From NCBI GenBank assembly GCA_964576365.1, contig CAZNUT010000017.1, positions 1-24,791 on the forward strand: a DNA stretch of 24,791 nucleotides, given 5' to 3'. The stretch is from CAZMJG01 sp964576365. Lineage in GTDB: Bacteria > Patescibacteriota > Microgenomatia > UBA1406 > GWC2-37-13. A program made the translations under genes and the position numbers. The notes under the pieces are model-generated. The model made no database searches. It saw only the letters and a list, made by a program, of their open reading frames with translations, and was not told the DNA's origin. Of the stretch, positions 7,893-17,381 are shown one piece after another; positions within the stretch are counted from its first letter, which is position 1; every line of letters starts with the position of its first letter.

Positions 7893-8957
7893 ATGTCTGA
7901 CGTACGAAAATACATTTTATTTCTGAAAAGCTATGCTACTTCTAGGCTTTTTATAATAGGACAAATCATCGAATATATTAAAGACATTATTGTAGCGATT
8001 CTTGTTGTAAAAAGAGGTAAATATTCAACCTCATTTCTCAATACATTTTTCTTCTTGCTGAGTGTGTGTGTGCTTATTGTCGGTCCAGCTATTGCAGAGA
8101 ATAATCCATTTCGAGGGGGCGACGCCACGGAAGAAACATATTTTCAAAGTTCCGGAATAGAATTTGATCCTTTTGATAATTCAATCTCGACAATAGTTTC
8201 AGCAAAACCCCGTGATAAAGTCATCATTTATACGGTAAAGTCCGGTGATACACTTGCTAAAATAGCAAATACATTTAAGATTACAGTTGATACCATCAAG
8301 TGGGCCAATAACCTCAAATCTGATACTATAACTACGGGTGATGAACTGCAAATTCCACCGGTTACCGGGGTAGTTCACAAAGTTGCTTCAGGAGACAATA
8401 TTTACACGATCGCAAAAAAATACAATGTAGATGCTCAGAATATTGTCAACTTTCCATTTAACGATTTTGCTGATCCTGATAGTTTTTTACTGACTCCGGG
8501 ACAGGTGTTATACATTCCAGGTGGCACGATAGAGATAAAACCAGTCTATCAGCCTGGTGTTAGTTACTTCGCAAAAATTCAAGCAGGTGTGCAAGGGACT
8601 TCTGCATTTATATGGCCGACATCTGGCATCATTACGAGCTATCCTGTTTCATATCACATGGCTCTGGATATAGCCAATGCATCAGCACCTCCTGTATTAG
8701 CTTCTGATACAGGCACTGTGACATTTGCCGGCTGTTTGACCTGGGGATATGGCTGTCATATCATCATAGACCACGGCAATGGATACCAAAGTCTATATGG
8801 TCATCTTTCATCGATTGAGGCCTCGCCAGGCCAAGCAGTTTCAAAAGGGCAGAGAATAGGAATCATGGGGTCCACAGGAAGATCTACTGGTACCCATTTA
8901 CATTTTGAGATTCGTTCAGGAGGGGCTTTACTCAATCCTCTTAACTTTTTGAAATAG
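7893..8957 (+). CDS. Secreted LysM-LysM-M23 peptidoglycan peptidase
   Basis: A 354-residue envelope protein likely to cut peptidoglycan cross-links or stems. Residues 16-40 and 46-68 are hydrophobic; the second ends in 'GPAIAEN', a good signal-peptidase site. LysM 1 spans about 112-156 ('YTVKSGDTLAKIA') and LysM 2 about 161-210 ('HKVASGDNIYTIAKKY'); both bind glycan. The C-terminal M23 domain has the Zn ligands His255 and Asp259 ('HMALD') and His337 of 'HLH' (335-337), plus His304 in 'YGH', so it should be active. Cys281 and Cys288 may form a disulfide. Two N-terminal hydrophobic segments are unusual; the first may be an added membrane anchor, or the true start may be later, although no internal ATG exists before residue 256. 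It is monocistronic, after the trxB terminator. Confidence 0.92.
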   Translation: MSDVRKYILFLKSYATSRLFIIGQIIEYIKDIIVAILVVKRGKYSTSFLNTFFFLLSVCVLIVGPAIAENNPFRGGDATEETYFQSSGIEFDPFDNSISTIVSAKPRDKVIIYTVKSGDTLAKIANTFKITVDTIKWANNLKSDTITTGDELQIPPVTGVVHKVASGDNIYTIAKKYNVDAQNIVNFPFNDFADPDSFLLTPGQVLYIPGGTIEIKPVYQPGVSYFAKIQAGVQGTSAFIWPTSGIITSYPVSYHMALDIANASAPPVLASDTGTVTFAGCLTWGYGCHIIIDHGNGYQSLYGHLSSIEASPGQAVSKGQRIGIMGSTGRSTGTHLHFEIRSGGALLNPLNFLK

Positions 8958-8973
8958 TTGTTGATGGTTTAGC

Positions 8974-9155
8974 ATCTCAAAGATTGAGATATCTCATTGG
9001 TCAGATTTTCAGCAATGGAAGAGAGTATTTGCGCCAAATAAGAAAAACCCAAAAAAGTATTTTAATTTGATCACGCTTTATTTTTCAATTTGGACCGAAG
9101 ATTCTGCCATAAATTAATAGTGATGTTGTTGAGGTAGTATAATCCGTACTATTTT
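8974..9155 (+). terminator. Weak hairpins between convergent genes
   Basis: The gap between the M23 gene and the leftward PaaX-like gene holds a perfect 7-bp stem with an AGA loop at 8974-8990 (no T-tract), and TAGTA/TACTA (9135-9139, 9147-9151) followed by TTTTT. Either could weakly terminate rightward transcription. Nothing else is seen in the gap. Confidence 0.3.
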
Positions 9156-9229
9156 TAAATACCCTGCTATATCTAGATTTGGATATATATTACGCTATAA
9201 AAGCGGTGAAAATATATAGCTTAAGGGCT

Positions 9230-9988
9230 TTATGATTGCTTTTTTTTGAGGATAATATCTCGAATTTCTCTGAATATTTTGAGAGCTTCAAGTCCTATCC
9301 ATTTATCACCGATTAATTCGCTGGGAAGGCCCGGATCAATTTTAATCACGTCTACGTATGTTTTAATTATTTGTTTTATTCTTACATCTTCAGGGGTATC
9401 TTTTGATAGTATTTCATGCCAGTTTTTAAAAAGAGCCCGATATTTTGCCTCAAGTCTTGAGATAGACCATACTTTTTCGATCAGTATTGTCTGTCTTCCA
9501 AACACATGATCTGCCTCAAATGCTTGAATATAGCCTTCTTCTTCTTTTTTTGAAAAGACATCTTTTAATTCATTAATAACTGGGTGGGGGGTTAACCAAA
9601 ATGATCTATGCCAAGGGCCCAAGCCCCAGCCCGCAACTTTTCTTCGTAGTTTATCTCTGAGTTCCCGTTTTGATTCTGGGATCTCATACGACAGGATTCT
9701 CCATTTACCGTCCCATTTTTCTTGCATGAAGCGGAATACAGGAAAGTCAAGAATAAGCTCTCCATAGCCTTGAATAGTCATTTTGACTGTTACAATTGTT
9801 GGCTTTTCATCTGTAATGCTTATTTTATTGTCTTTAGCCAGTTCTAGCAGTTTTTTTCTAAATTTTTTGTTATCGACGAGGTCAAAAATATGAAGATTTT
9901 CTTTACTCAAGTTAACAGAGTCGAAGGTATTGTTGGAAAGAAGAAGAACTGCGAGTAATATTTTCGTTCGTACTTCTTTGATTCCCAT
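9230..9988 (-). CDS. PaaX-like / Cas2-fold regulator (orphan)
   Basis: A 252-residue protein. The N-terminal ~85 residues start 'MGIKEVRTKILLAVLLLS', like the winged-helix part of PaaX-type regulators. The rest has 'KWDGKWRILSYEIPE' and 'LGPWHRSFWLTP', the signature of the PaaX central domain, which shares the ferredoxin-like fold of the CRISPR nuclease Cas2. The C-terminal third is helical and rich in Lys and Glu. No cas genes or repeats are nearby, so this is a stand-alone regulator or nuclease-like protein and not part of a CRISPR locus. I chose the ATG at 9988 over the upstream one at 10024 because it begins the HTH and because a TTGACT-17-TAGTTT promoter ends 7 nt before it. Its targets are unknown. 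Confidence 0.75.
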   Translation of the reverse strand: MGIKEVRTKILLAVLLLSNNTFDSVNLSKENLHIFDLVDNKKFRKKLLELAKDNKISITDEKPTIVTVKMTIQGYGELILDFPVFRFMQEKWDGKWRILSYEIPESKRELRDKLRRKVAGWGLGPWHRSFWLTPHPVINELKDVFSKKEEEGYIQAFEADHVFGRQTILIEKVWSISRLEAKYRALFKNWHEILSKDTPEDVRIKQIIKTYVDVIKIDPGLPSELIGDKWIGLEALKIFREIRDIILKKKQS

Positions 9989-9995
9989 GAGCAAT

Positions 9996-10024
9996 AAACT
10001 AACAAAAAAAATAGAGTAAGTCAA
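9996..10024 (-). promoter_or_regulatory. Putative leaderless promoter of the PaaX-like gene
   Basis: On the minus strand TTGACT (10019-10024), a 17-bp spacer and TAGTTT (9996-10001) end 7 nt before the ATG. The -35 is good and the -10 weak. Confidence 0.45.
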
Positions 10025-10644
10025 TAGTAAGATTGCAGATTAACACTTAATCAATCTCTATGCTAAGTAATATTTCCAAGTTTTTTAATTGATAAAAGGC
10101 TTAAATAAAATAAGGATATAAATTTACACTAAGGACTCTTAAAAAGTATGAGAGTATCTTACTTATAAATTGATCATAAAGTAAACAGACTTAAGAAGAG
10201 GATTGCTTATATTTACCAGACGAGTATTTTTAATTGATGGTATGTATTTTGCACATGAGTCATATTTTAAGAGACTTCTTAATTATCCGCCCGACAAATT
10301 TATCACAAGATTTGCTAAAAGTATTTGTTGGCAGCTTAGTTACTATATACCTATAATTAACAAGTCTATATTTTAGGCATATTTTATTTAATATCTTTTA
10401 TAAAGCCTTAAAATGCAAATAGGTAAATAAATTAAGTTTATGTAAAACTAATTATAAGATTTATATTTTATTCTTAAAGTGGAGCCTAATTTATTTCTTA
10501 TTATTAAGAAAGGCAATTTATTCTTAATAAGAATTTTGCTTATAGTAGTTATTTGTGTATTAGATGTAAAAAAACGTATTAAGTTGTCTATAAATATTGA
10601 CTCAAAGGCCAAATCAGTTTAAATCATTATAGTTTATTTTTGTA
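10025..10644. other. AT-rich region without genes, rich in TTCTTA palindromes
   Basis: This stretch separates the divergent PaaX-like gene and the 231-residue membrane protein. No reading frame is supported. It holds TTAAGAAG (10191-10198) and CTTCTTAA (10275-10282), a perfect inverted pair, and the two palindromes listed separately at 10494-10533. It may be the control region for both flanking genes. Confidence 0.5.
10494..10533. repeat. Two adjacent TTCTTA/TAAGAA palindromes
   Basis: TTTCTTA-TTAT-TAAGAAA (10494-10511) and TTCTTA-A-TAAGAA (10521-10533) share the same half-site and lie 10 bp apart. A further TTCTTA lies just upstream, near 10471. Paired similar palindromes upstream of a gene suggest a regulator-binding site. 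Confidence 0.4.
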
Positions 10645-10674
10645 TTGAGTTTTATAATGAAAATAAACTAAAAT
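10645..10674 (+). promoter_or_regulatory. Putative promoter of the 231-residue membrane protein gene
   Basis: TTGAGT (10645-10650), 18 bp, TAAAAT (10669-10674), ending 5 nt before the ATG. A perfect TATAAT also lies at 10653-10658 but has no clear -35; it would give a short leader. Confidence 0.4.
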
Positions 10675-10679
10675 AAAGC

Positions 10680-11375
10680 ATGGAACTTTCTTCAAAAAGT
10701 GTTGAATCATTGTCGAAGAAATATGTCGAAGAATTTCACTCGTCACACGATACCCATAAAAGATTACTGTCGTACAAAAAAGCTAAATCATGGTTTCAGT
10801 GGTTAAAACAAAATAAATATATCACTGACGTACAATATTCACATTATCTACAAAAAATCACGACTGATAAAAGTGTACAATACAGTTTCGATAAGGATAA
10901 TTCAAACAAGTGGACTGATTGGAAGTTTAAGGATTTTTTTCTTTTATCATTGACGCTTATTTCTATCTCTACTTCATTATTTTTATTATATATACATATA
11001 AAAAATAAAGATGATATCGGTCTTTTAAAGAACGCACAAAATTTGAAGCAAGAAAAAATAATAGCTTATACAGGAATTTTAAAAAAACAAACAGGAGAAG
11101 TTGTTATCGATCCCTTTGACGCTACGTTTAGACTATACTCATCCTTAGACGGAAGTAAGGTGTTGCATGAAGTAGACTGCAGGGGTTTGCAAGGAGTAAA
11201 GCCAAATTACAATGGACTCTTCATACTTCGCTTAGGCGGGGATTGTGCTGACGTTGAAGTGCCAGAGGACGTATTGAGAGGTAAGAGCGTTTTATTTTTA
11301 GGTGTAACCGTAGGTAATGGCCAAGAACTAAAGCCTAGAATGCGGGTGCTGCTTAAAAATAGGTTTAGTAATTAG
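10680..11375 (+). CDS. Single-pass membrane protein with a fibre-type ectodomain
   Basis: A 231-residue protein with no family name that I can give. Residues 1-85 are charged and likely cytoplasmic. A transmembrane segment lies at about 86-107. Residues 128-231 form a beta-rich outside domain with 'YTGILKKQTGE', 'FRLYSS', 'NGLFILRLG', 'LFLGVTVG' and 'ELKPR'. This order (a 'sG.L....G', 'rfrLYds', 'dGlFsv.LG', 'lyLgv.Vg', 'E..PR' series) resembles the N-terminal domain I know from tail-fibre-like surface proteins of this kind of bacterium. Cys167 and Cys189 could pair. It may be an anchor or cap for a surface fibre such as the one at the right end of the window, but that link is inference. Confidence 0.65.
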   Translation: MELSSKSVESLSKKYVEEFHSSHDTHKRLLSYKKAKSWFQWLKQNKYITDVQYSHYLQKITTDKSVQYSFDKDNSNKWTDWKFKDFFLLSLTLISISTSLFLLYIHIKNKDDIGLLKNAQNLKQEKIIAYTGILKKQTGEVVIDPFDATFRLYSSLDGSKVLHEVDCRGLQGVKPNYNGLFILRLGGDCADVEVPEDVLRGKSVLFLGVTVGNGQELKPRMRVLLKNRFSN

Positions 11376-11420
11376 TATATGTATATATAAATAAAATTAT
11401 CTTTTTAAAGATATTTTGAT

Positions 11421-12313
11421 ATGACAATACGCGACGTCGTAAACAATTTGAAACTCTCGTTTTCTATGGATTTAGATTTCATCAGAGCCCCAAAATTATC
11501 AAGAATTCCGTTGAAAGATAGATTTATTTTTATTTTAAAAAAATATTACTTTGCTTTTGTATTTTGTATTGGAGCTAAAAAGTATAAAGAAGGGAGACAA
11601 GTATTAACGTTTTTAACAAAAAAATTCTTTGCACAGCAATCGGGCTAGATAGATTTCAGGCTTGTCTGGTAAGACAGGCACATTTCTTAAAACTTGCTGC
11701 ACCTAAAAAAGTAGACGTGATTGTTGATATAGGTGCAAATTTTGGTTATTTTGCGCTTGCTTTGAGTGAGATTCACCCAAAAGCTCGAATATTTGCAGTT
11801 GAACCAGTGACTGAAATATTTGACATATTAAAAGAAAATACAAAAACATTTCCTCAGATAAAAATTTTTCAGCTTGCTATTTCAGATAAAGTAGGCAAAT
11901 CTACTTTGCTTTATGATAAGACAATGCCTGAGGCGAGCTATGTTGTTGATAAAACACATCTGTTGAATAGTACTTCTCGTCTAGTGACTGCTACAACAAC
12001 TACAGTAGTTGTATTTTCTCAAAAAAATAAGATAAGACAGATTGATTACCTCAAAATAGATGTTGAATCATTTGAAAAGCATGTACTGTTGGGAGCAAGT
12101 CAAATGCTCTCTAAAACACATTTTCTTTGTTTAGAAATATCTGCAGCAAACAATCCACACTATACTTTTTCTGAAATTTTGAGCTTGTTACACGGGAGAG
12201 ATTATAGTTTTTAACTAATTGCTTTTCACGAGTATCCGACGCATATAAAACCAAGCTTCACTTTGGGAGATTTTATGTTCGAAAATGTGCTTTTTGTCGA
12301 ATCGACAGAATAA
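11421..12313 (+). pseudogene. FkbM-family methyltransferase, broken
   Basis: The parts of an S-adenosylmethionine-dependent FkbM methyltransferase (sugar O-methylation) lie in two frames. 11421-11648 gives the N-terminal ~70 residues. From about 11624 the other frame continues through 'VDVIVDIGANFGYF' (SAM site), 'IFAVEPV' and 'YLKIDVESFEKHVLLGA'. This second frame is open well upstream of its first GTG (11717), reading 'FQACLVRQAHFLKLAAPKK', so it is not a separate gene. It then meets TAA at 12212-12214, after which the same frame gives 'LGDFMFENVLFVES' and stops at 12311-12313, a plausible FkbM C-terminus. One frameshift plus one in-frame stop points to a pseudogene of about 297 codons. Recoding or an assembly error at the A7 run could explain the frameshift but not the TAA. 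Confidence 0.7.
11618..11679 (+). other. A7 slippery run and downstream hairpin at the frameshift
   Basis: A7 at 11618-11624 reads A_AAA_AAA in the upstream frame, a classic -1 slip heptamer, and a -1 slip joins the second FkbM frame exactly. An 8-bp hairpin (11660-11667 with 11672-11679, one G-T pair, GGTA loop) lies about 35 nt downstream, farther than the usual 5-9 nt spacing of programmed sites. Confidence 0.5.
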
Positions 12314-12452
12314 CAGATTAATCAGGGCAAAGAGTTTTTTATAAATTAAACGACTGTACGATTTAATTTAACCTAATCTATTCACTGATTATTCTGAAGT
12401 GATATTTGTATTTTTATTTTAGCTAGTTAGAAAAGTAAAAAATAATCATCAA

Positions 12453-12481
12453 TTGACAAGTTTTTTATAAATCATTATTAT
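12453..12481 (+). promoter_or_regulatory. Consensus promoter with leaderless start
   Basis: TTGACA (12453-12458), exactly 17 bp, TATTAT (12476-12481). The ATG at 12488 begins 6 nt after the -10 box, so the message should start at the start codon. It is the clearest leaderless promoter in the window. Confidence 0.75.
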
Positions 12482-12487
12482 CTTTTT

Positions 12488-14530
12488 ATGGAAACTCGAT
12501 CTAATCCTTTTCACTTAACCTTGTTATATACGGTGTATGCAATAACTTTTTTCTTTCCTCTCTTTTTTCTACCAATCACTAGAGAGTTTGTTTTGTATAC
12601 GAAATATTATTTTCTCATCATCGGCGCAGTTGTTTTAATCGTCGTTTCTTTTATCAAGTTTCTTGTTACGAGAAAGTTTCATTGGGCGCAACATATAGGT
12701 GTGCAGGCGTTAATTCTTATTGGCCTAGCGTATATGCTTTCAGTTGTATTAATGTCTCCAAATAAAATACAAGCGTTATTCAATCCGCAATATGGACTTG
12801 TAATGATCGCATCTCTTTGTATTTTTTATCTATACGCGTCATATCAATTTTATAAATCCGAGATCCGACCTGCTCTGTTAGTGGCAGTCTCAAGTCTTTT
12901 TGTATCATTGATCTCGCTTTTCGCTCTTGTTGAGCCATTGCGAGCTTTGAATCTTCCCGCATATTGGACTTTTTTGAAAAATCCAGCTTTTAATACTGTT
13001 GGTACATCTATTAACTTATTAAGCTTTTTGATTTTTTCCCTTGGTGCAACGTGTGCTTATTTATGGAGAGTGAAAAATGAACACAGTGCCAAAGACAATA
13101 GAAATCTTGTCATAGTGTTAGGAGTTATTTCACTTTTTGTATTGTTGAGTGTCATATTTACTATATATACGATTGTTGATTCTCTCATGTTTAAAGGCGC
13201 ACAAGTTGTTTTGCCACCGTTTAATTTGTCTTGGTACGCCGCTATTGAGGTGCTAAAGTCCCCCATGACAGCTATATTTGGAGTAGGAGTTGATAATTTT
13301 AGTGCTTTGTATCCTCAGGTGCGAACCGTTGAGTATAACTCATCTGAGTTATGGCAGATTAATACATTTGCCGTCTCTCGCTCTGCTCTCCTTCACACCT
13401 TGACAGAGGTAGGCGTTCTTGGACTAACTGGATTTGGTTTGTTGATTATGCATTTCTCCAAGTTGCTCGGTAAAGTAAATCTGGAATCAAAAGTAATGTT
13501 TGTTCTTGCAGTAGCAACTCTTGTTTTACTTCCAGTTTCTATCGTTTCATATTTCATGTTTTTCTTAAGTCTTGCTGCGGTTGCATCTGACATAAAAAGA
13601 CATGCAAAAGTAGATGAATATGAAATCGATTTAACCAATTTAACACCAATTTATGTAGGTATGGTTGCGCTGTATGTTCTCGCTATTGGTGGTACGGGTT
13701 ATTATCTCTGGAATAATTTTGTATCAGAATTTTATTACAAAAAATCTCTTGATGCTGTGCAGATGAATGATTTAAACAAGTTGTATCAATATCAGGCCAA
13801 AGCTGTTCAATATAATCTCTACAATGAAGATTTCCGTAGAAATTTTTCACAGACAAATTTGTTGCTGGCCAATAACATTGCAGCAAAACAGGCTGATCAA
13901 ATCACTGACAACGACAGACAGATTATTGCTCAGGCAATTCAAGCTGCAATTCAAGAAGGGAAAGCCGGTGTATTCTTGAATTCTCAAAAAGTTACCAATT
14001 GGCAGAATCTTGCAAGTATCTACAGACAAATCATTAATGTGGCTGAAAATGCTCCAGCATGGACAATTCAGACTTATCAACAGGCCATGATGAGAGATCC
14101 GAGAAATCCTGTTCTTCGCCTTGATCTTGGAGGTATCTATTATCTCTTTGGAAGTTATGGTGATGCACAGAGATTGTTTGAACAGGCTGTAGCACTAAAA
14201 CCTGATTGGGCAAATGCACACTACAATCTAGGTTGGGCATATTTCCAACAGAAACAGTACGCTGGAGCTGTAGAACAGATGCAAATCGTGGTAAGTCTTA
14301 TTGATCCATCAAAGCAGGAGGCTGACTTCAAGAGAGCTCAAAAAGATCTTGATGATTTCAAAGTAAAACTTGTTGAGTTGCAGCAACAGCAAGCCCGTGA
14401 ACAGGCAGCTCAGCAGCAGCGAACAACACAAGTACAAGAGACTGATCAGCTCAATTTACCCACGCCTCCAGCAGCAGTTGTTGAGCCTAAAATTGAGTTG
14501 CCGAAAGACGCATCTCCTGAGGCAAGGTAA
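12488..14530 (+). CDS. O-antigen ligase/polymerase-like membrane protein with TPRs
   Basis: A 680-residue protein. Residues 10-410 hold about ten hydrophobic helices. The segment 'LLHTLTEVGVLGLTGFG' (301-317), in a family where a conserved His precedes an 'E.G..G' stretch, is typical of the Wzy_C/WaaL superfamily, which moves or polymerises undecaprenyl-linked sugars at the outer face of the membrane. The region before it ('VGVDNFSALYP') also fits. After the last helix (about 385-408) come helical repeats, with clear TPRs around 540-610 ('ALKPDWANAHYNLGWAYFQQ'), then a Gln-rich and Pro-rich tail. A membrane ligase with a C-terminal TPR domain is a form I associate with this type of bacterium. 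The nearby FkbM remnant suggests a small surface-glycan locus. Substrate unknown. Confidence 0.8.
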   Translation: METRSNPFHLTLLYTVYAITFFFPLFFLPITREFVLYTKYYFLIIGAVVLIVVSFIKFLVTRKFHWAQHIGVQALILIGLAYMLSVVLMSPNKIQALFNPQYGLVMIASLCIFYLYASYQFYKSEIRPALLVAVSSLFVSLISLFALVEPLRALNLPAYWTFLKNPAFNTVGTSINLLSFLIFSLGATCAYLWRVKNEHSAKDNRNLVIVLGVISLFVLLSVIFTIYTIVDSLMFKGAQVVLPPFNLSWYAAIEVLKSPMTAIFGVGVDNFSALYPQVRTVEYNSSELWQINTFAVSRSALLHTLTEVGVLGLTGFGLLIMHFSKLLGKVNLESKVMFVLAVATLVLLPVSIVSYFMFFLSLAAVASDIKRHAKVDEYEIDLTNLTPIYVGMVALYVLAIGGTGYYLWNNFVSEFYYKKSLDAVQMNDLNKLYQYQAKAVQYNLYNEDFRRNFSQTNLLLANNIAAKQADQITDNDRQIIAQAIQAAIQEGKAGVFLNSQKVTNWQNLASIYRQIINVAENAPAWTIQTYQQAMMRDPRNPVLRLDLGGIYYLFGSYGDAQRLFEQAVALKPDWANAHYNLGWAYFQQKQYAGAVEQMQIVVSLIDPSKQEADFKRAQKDLDDFKVKLVELQQQQAREQAAQQQRTTQVQETDQLNLPTPPAAVVEPKIELPKDASPEAR

Positions 14531-14567
14531 AGTCTTGAGTAGATCTATTTAATAGTCAGTTTACGAG

Positions 14568-14600
14568 AACGAGTTAAAAGAGAAAAAAGTTTAACTCGTT
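14568..14600. terminator. 11-bp hairpin between convergent genes
   Basis: AACGAGTTAAA (14568-14578) and TTTAACTCGTT (14590-14600) pair perfectly across an 11-nt loop. TGTTTT follows closely on the right. It likely ends the rightward Wzy-like gene; the leftward ATPase operon ends about 100 bp away. Confidence 0.6.
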
Positions 14601-14703
14601 ATGTTTTGAGAACGTTCTGAGTAAAAGTTGTTTATGCCCATCTTTGCTAAAAGCAACGTTCCAAGAGGAGAAAACCTTCTGAAAGTAAAAAAATATTCTG
14701 CAT

Positions 14704-15036
14704 TTACTTTTTTGATTTTTGTTCAATTAGCTCATCGTACTCATTCAAATTGACATTGGTAAGTATGGTGATTTCGTTGCTCATCTGTTTTAGAAGTGCA
14801 TCTCCGACTGCTATTTCTTTTTGTTCTCCTTCCTTTGTTTTTATAAAAACTTTATCAAATATAAGCGAAATAAAATTAGCATGGAATGGTAAAATATCAA
14901 GTTGGCCTTCTGCATTGATGCATGTAAGCGCCAAAGCTTCTCCATCGAAGATAACCTTTTCTGGAGCGAGAATGATGATATGAAGAAGTTCATTAGCTTG
15001 TATTTGTATCGGTGTAGCATTATCTTGAGGATTCAT
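14704..15036 (-). CDS. atpC: F1 ATPase subunit epsilon (short form)
   Basis: The small subunit attached to the foot of the rotor shaft gamma. Residues 17-110 fit the epsilon beta-sandwich: 'LHIIILAPEKVIFDGEA', then 'GQLDILPFHANFISLI', matching the family's 'GefGILpgHap' stretch. At 110 residues it lacks all or nearly all of the C-terminal two-helix domain that in typical epsilon (about 135 residues) can block ATP hydrolysis. This suggests hydrolysis is not inhibited in that way. It is the last gene of the leftward operon, 116 bp after beta, with a 15-bp palindrome in that gap. An AAAGTAAA/TTTACTTT stem overlaps its 3' end and could serve as a weak terminator. Confidence 0.85.
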   Translation of the reverse strand: MNPQDNATPIQIQANELLHIIILAPEKVIFDGEALALTCINAEGQLDILPFHANFISLIFDKVFIKTKEGEQKEIAVGDALLKQMSNEITILTNVNLNEYDELIEQKSKK

Positions 15037-15119
15037 ACATTACATCACTACTTTATATTCATTTAAAAGTAAAAATAACAGAAGTCTCGAATGTACCAAT
15101 AATTTCTTTATTCTTTAGG

Positions 15120-15134
15120 TTAAATCCGATTTAA
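15120..15134. repeat. Palindrome between beta and epsilon genes
   Basis: TTAAATC and GATTTAA flank a single C in a 15-bp perfect palindrome, 18 bp past the beta stop. It could be an operator or a weak RNA hairpin that lowers epsilon expression. Confidence 0.3.
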
Positions 15135-15152
15135 TATATTGTTTGACTTGCT

Positions 15153-16535
<1,383 letters not shown>

Positions 16536-17381
16536 TTACCACAATGTAATACCGGTAAGACGTTCTTGCTGTTTTGTATTTTCAATCCTTCTGGTAATAC
16601 GGTGTTCTAATTGATTGAGTTTTAATGTGTCATCATCAATTTTTTGGATTAGTGCGTCCATCGCTTTCATACGAGAGGCAAATCTGGCAAGCTGCGTTTC
16701 GTACACTGTCTGCAAAAGAAGCAAGCCGACGGCATTATCATTTACAAATGCATGGATATCTTTTACCGTAGGTTCAAAAAGAAAATGTGAACGTTCGTGA
16801 TTTTTTTTTATTTCTTCTATTTCTTCTTCTGAAAGTAAATCAATATTTGCTATATCAGAATAATGAGCTTCTTGCAGTACAAGATTTTTGAAAATAGCAT
16901 AATACACGTCGATTTTTTTATAATTTAAAAGCTCAGTGAGAAATGGCTTTAACTCTTTCATCGATATGTCAAGATCAGAGACGGGAACAGAGATGTATTT
17001 TATTGATTTGTCGTATTCATATAAAAATTCTTTACCGAGATTGCCAAGTAAATACACGTCTCCTACTTCACGATTTGAGTGGCTGAAAGAGTCAAAAACT
17101 TGTCGGACGATATCACCGTGAAATTTGGTGTTTGCAGTGATAATCACAGTGGCGAGTTCTTTTTTTTTCGAGGCTTTATGTATATCCAAATTTGATAGTA
17201 AATCTTCTTTTTGGATTGATTCCAATATTTCTTTTAGTCGTGAAATATAAATACGAGCTTGAAGAATAGTATTACGGGTTTGTTGCATCTTGATGATTGA
17301 AATGTCTTCATAAGCCATAGCAAGAGATTTCAACGTGTCAAGAAAATCGCGATTTTGGCCTATTTCTTTTCGATTTTGCAT
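16536..17381 (-). CDS. atpG: F1 ATPase subunit gamma (rotor shaft)
   Basis: The central shaft, 281 residues (typical ~285). The N-terminal helix differs from the standard start but keeps its length and helical character. The middle Rossmann-like part has 'VIITANTKFHGD' where the family has 'tsDrGLcG', and 'LFEPTVKDIHAFV' where it has an 'EPs..evl' stretch. The C-terminal helix 'ARFASRMKAMDALIQK' matches the conserved 'ehaaRM.AM..A..N' segment, which sits inside the alpha3-beta3 cavity. The start overlaps the end of alpha by 22 bp, so translation is likely coupled. Sequence divergence is stronger than in alpha or beta, as expected if the shaft drives an unusual load. Confidence 0.88.
   Translation of the reverse strand: MQNRKEIGQNRDFLDTLKSLAMAYEDISIIKMQQTRNTILQARIYISRLKEILESIQKEDLLSNLDIHKASKKKELATVIITANTKFHGDIVRQVFDSFSHSNREVGDVYLLGNLGKEFLYEYDKSIKYISVPVSDLDISMKELKPFLTELLNYKKIDVYYAIFKNLVLQEAHYSDIANIDLLSEEEIEEIKKNHERSHFLFEPTVKDIHAFVNDNAVGLLLLQTVYETQLARFASRMKAMDALIQKIDDDTLKLNQLEHRITRRIENTKQQERLTGITLW

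Noticed and set aside
9230..9988. CRISPR-Cas locus suggested by the Cas2-like fold
   Set aside because: No direct-repeat array, cas1 or other cas gene is seen anywhere in the window.
11717..12214. A separate short methyltransferase gene starting at GTG 11717
   Set aside because: The frame stays open far upstream with FkbM-like sequence and the start would cut into the SAM-binding strand, so it is a fragment of a broken gene.
14609..14618. AGAACGTTCT palindrome as an operator
   Set aside because: A 10-bp palindrome between convergent genes, next to a better hairpin and with no second copy; probably chance.
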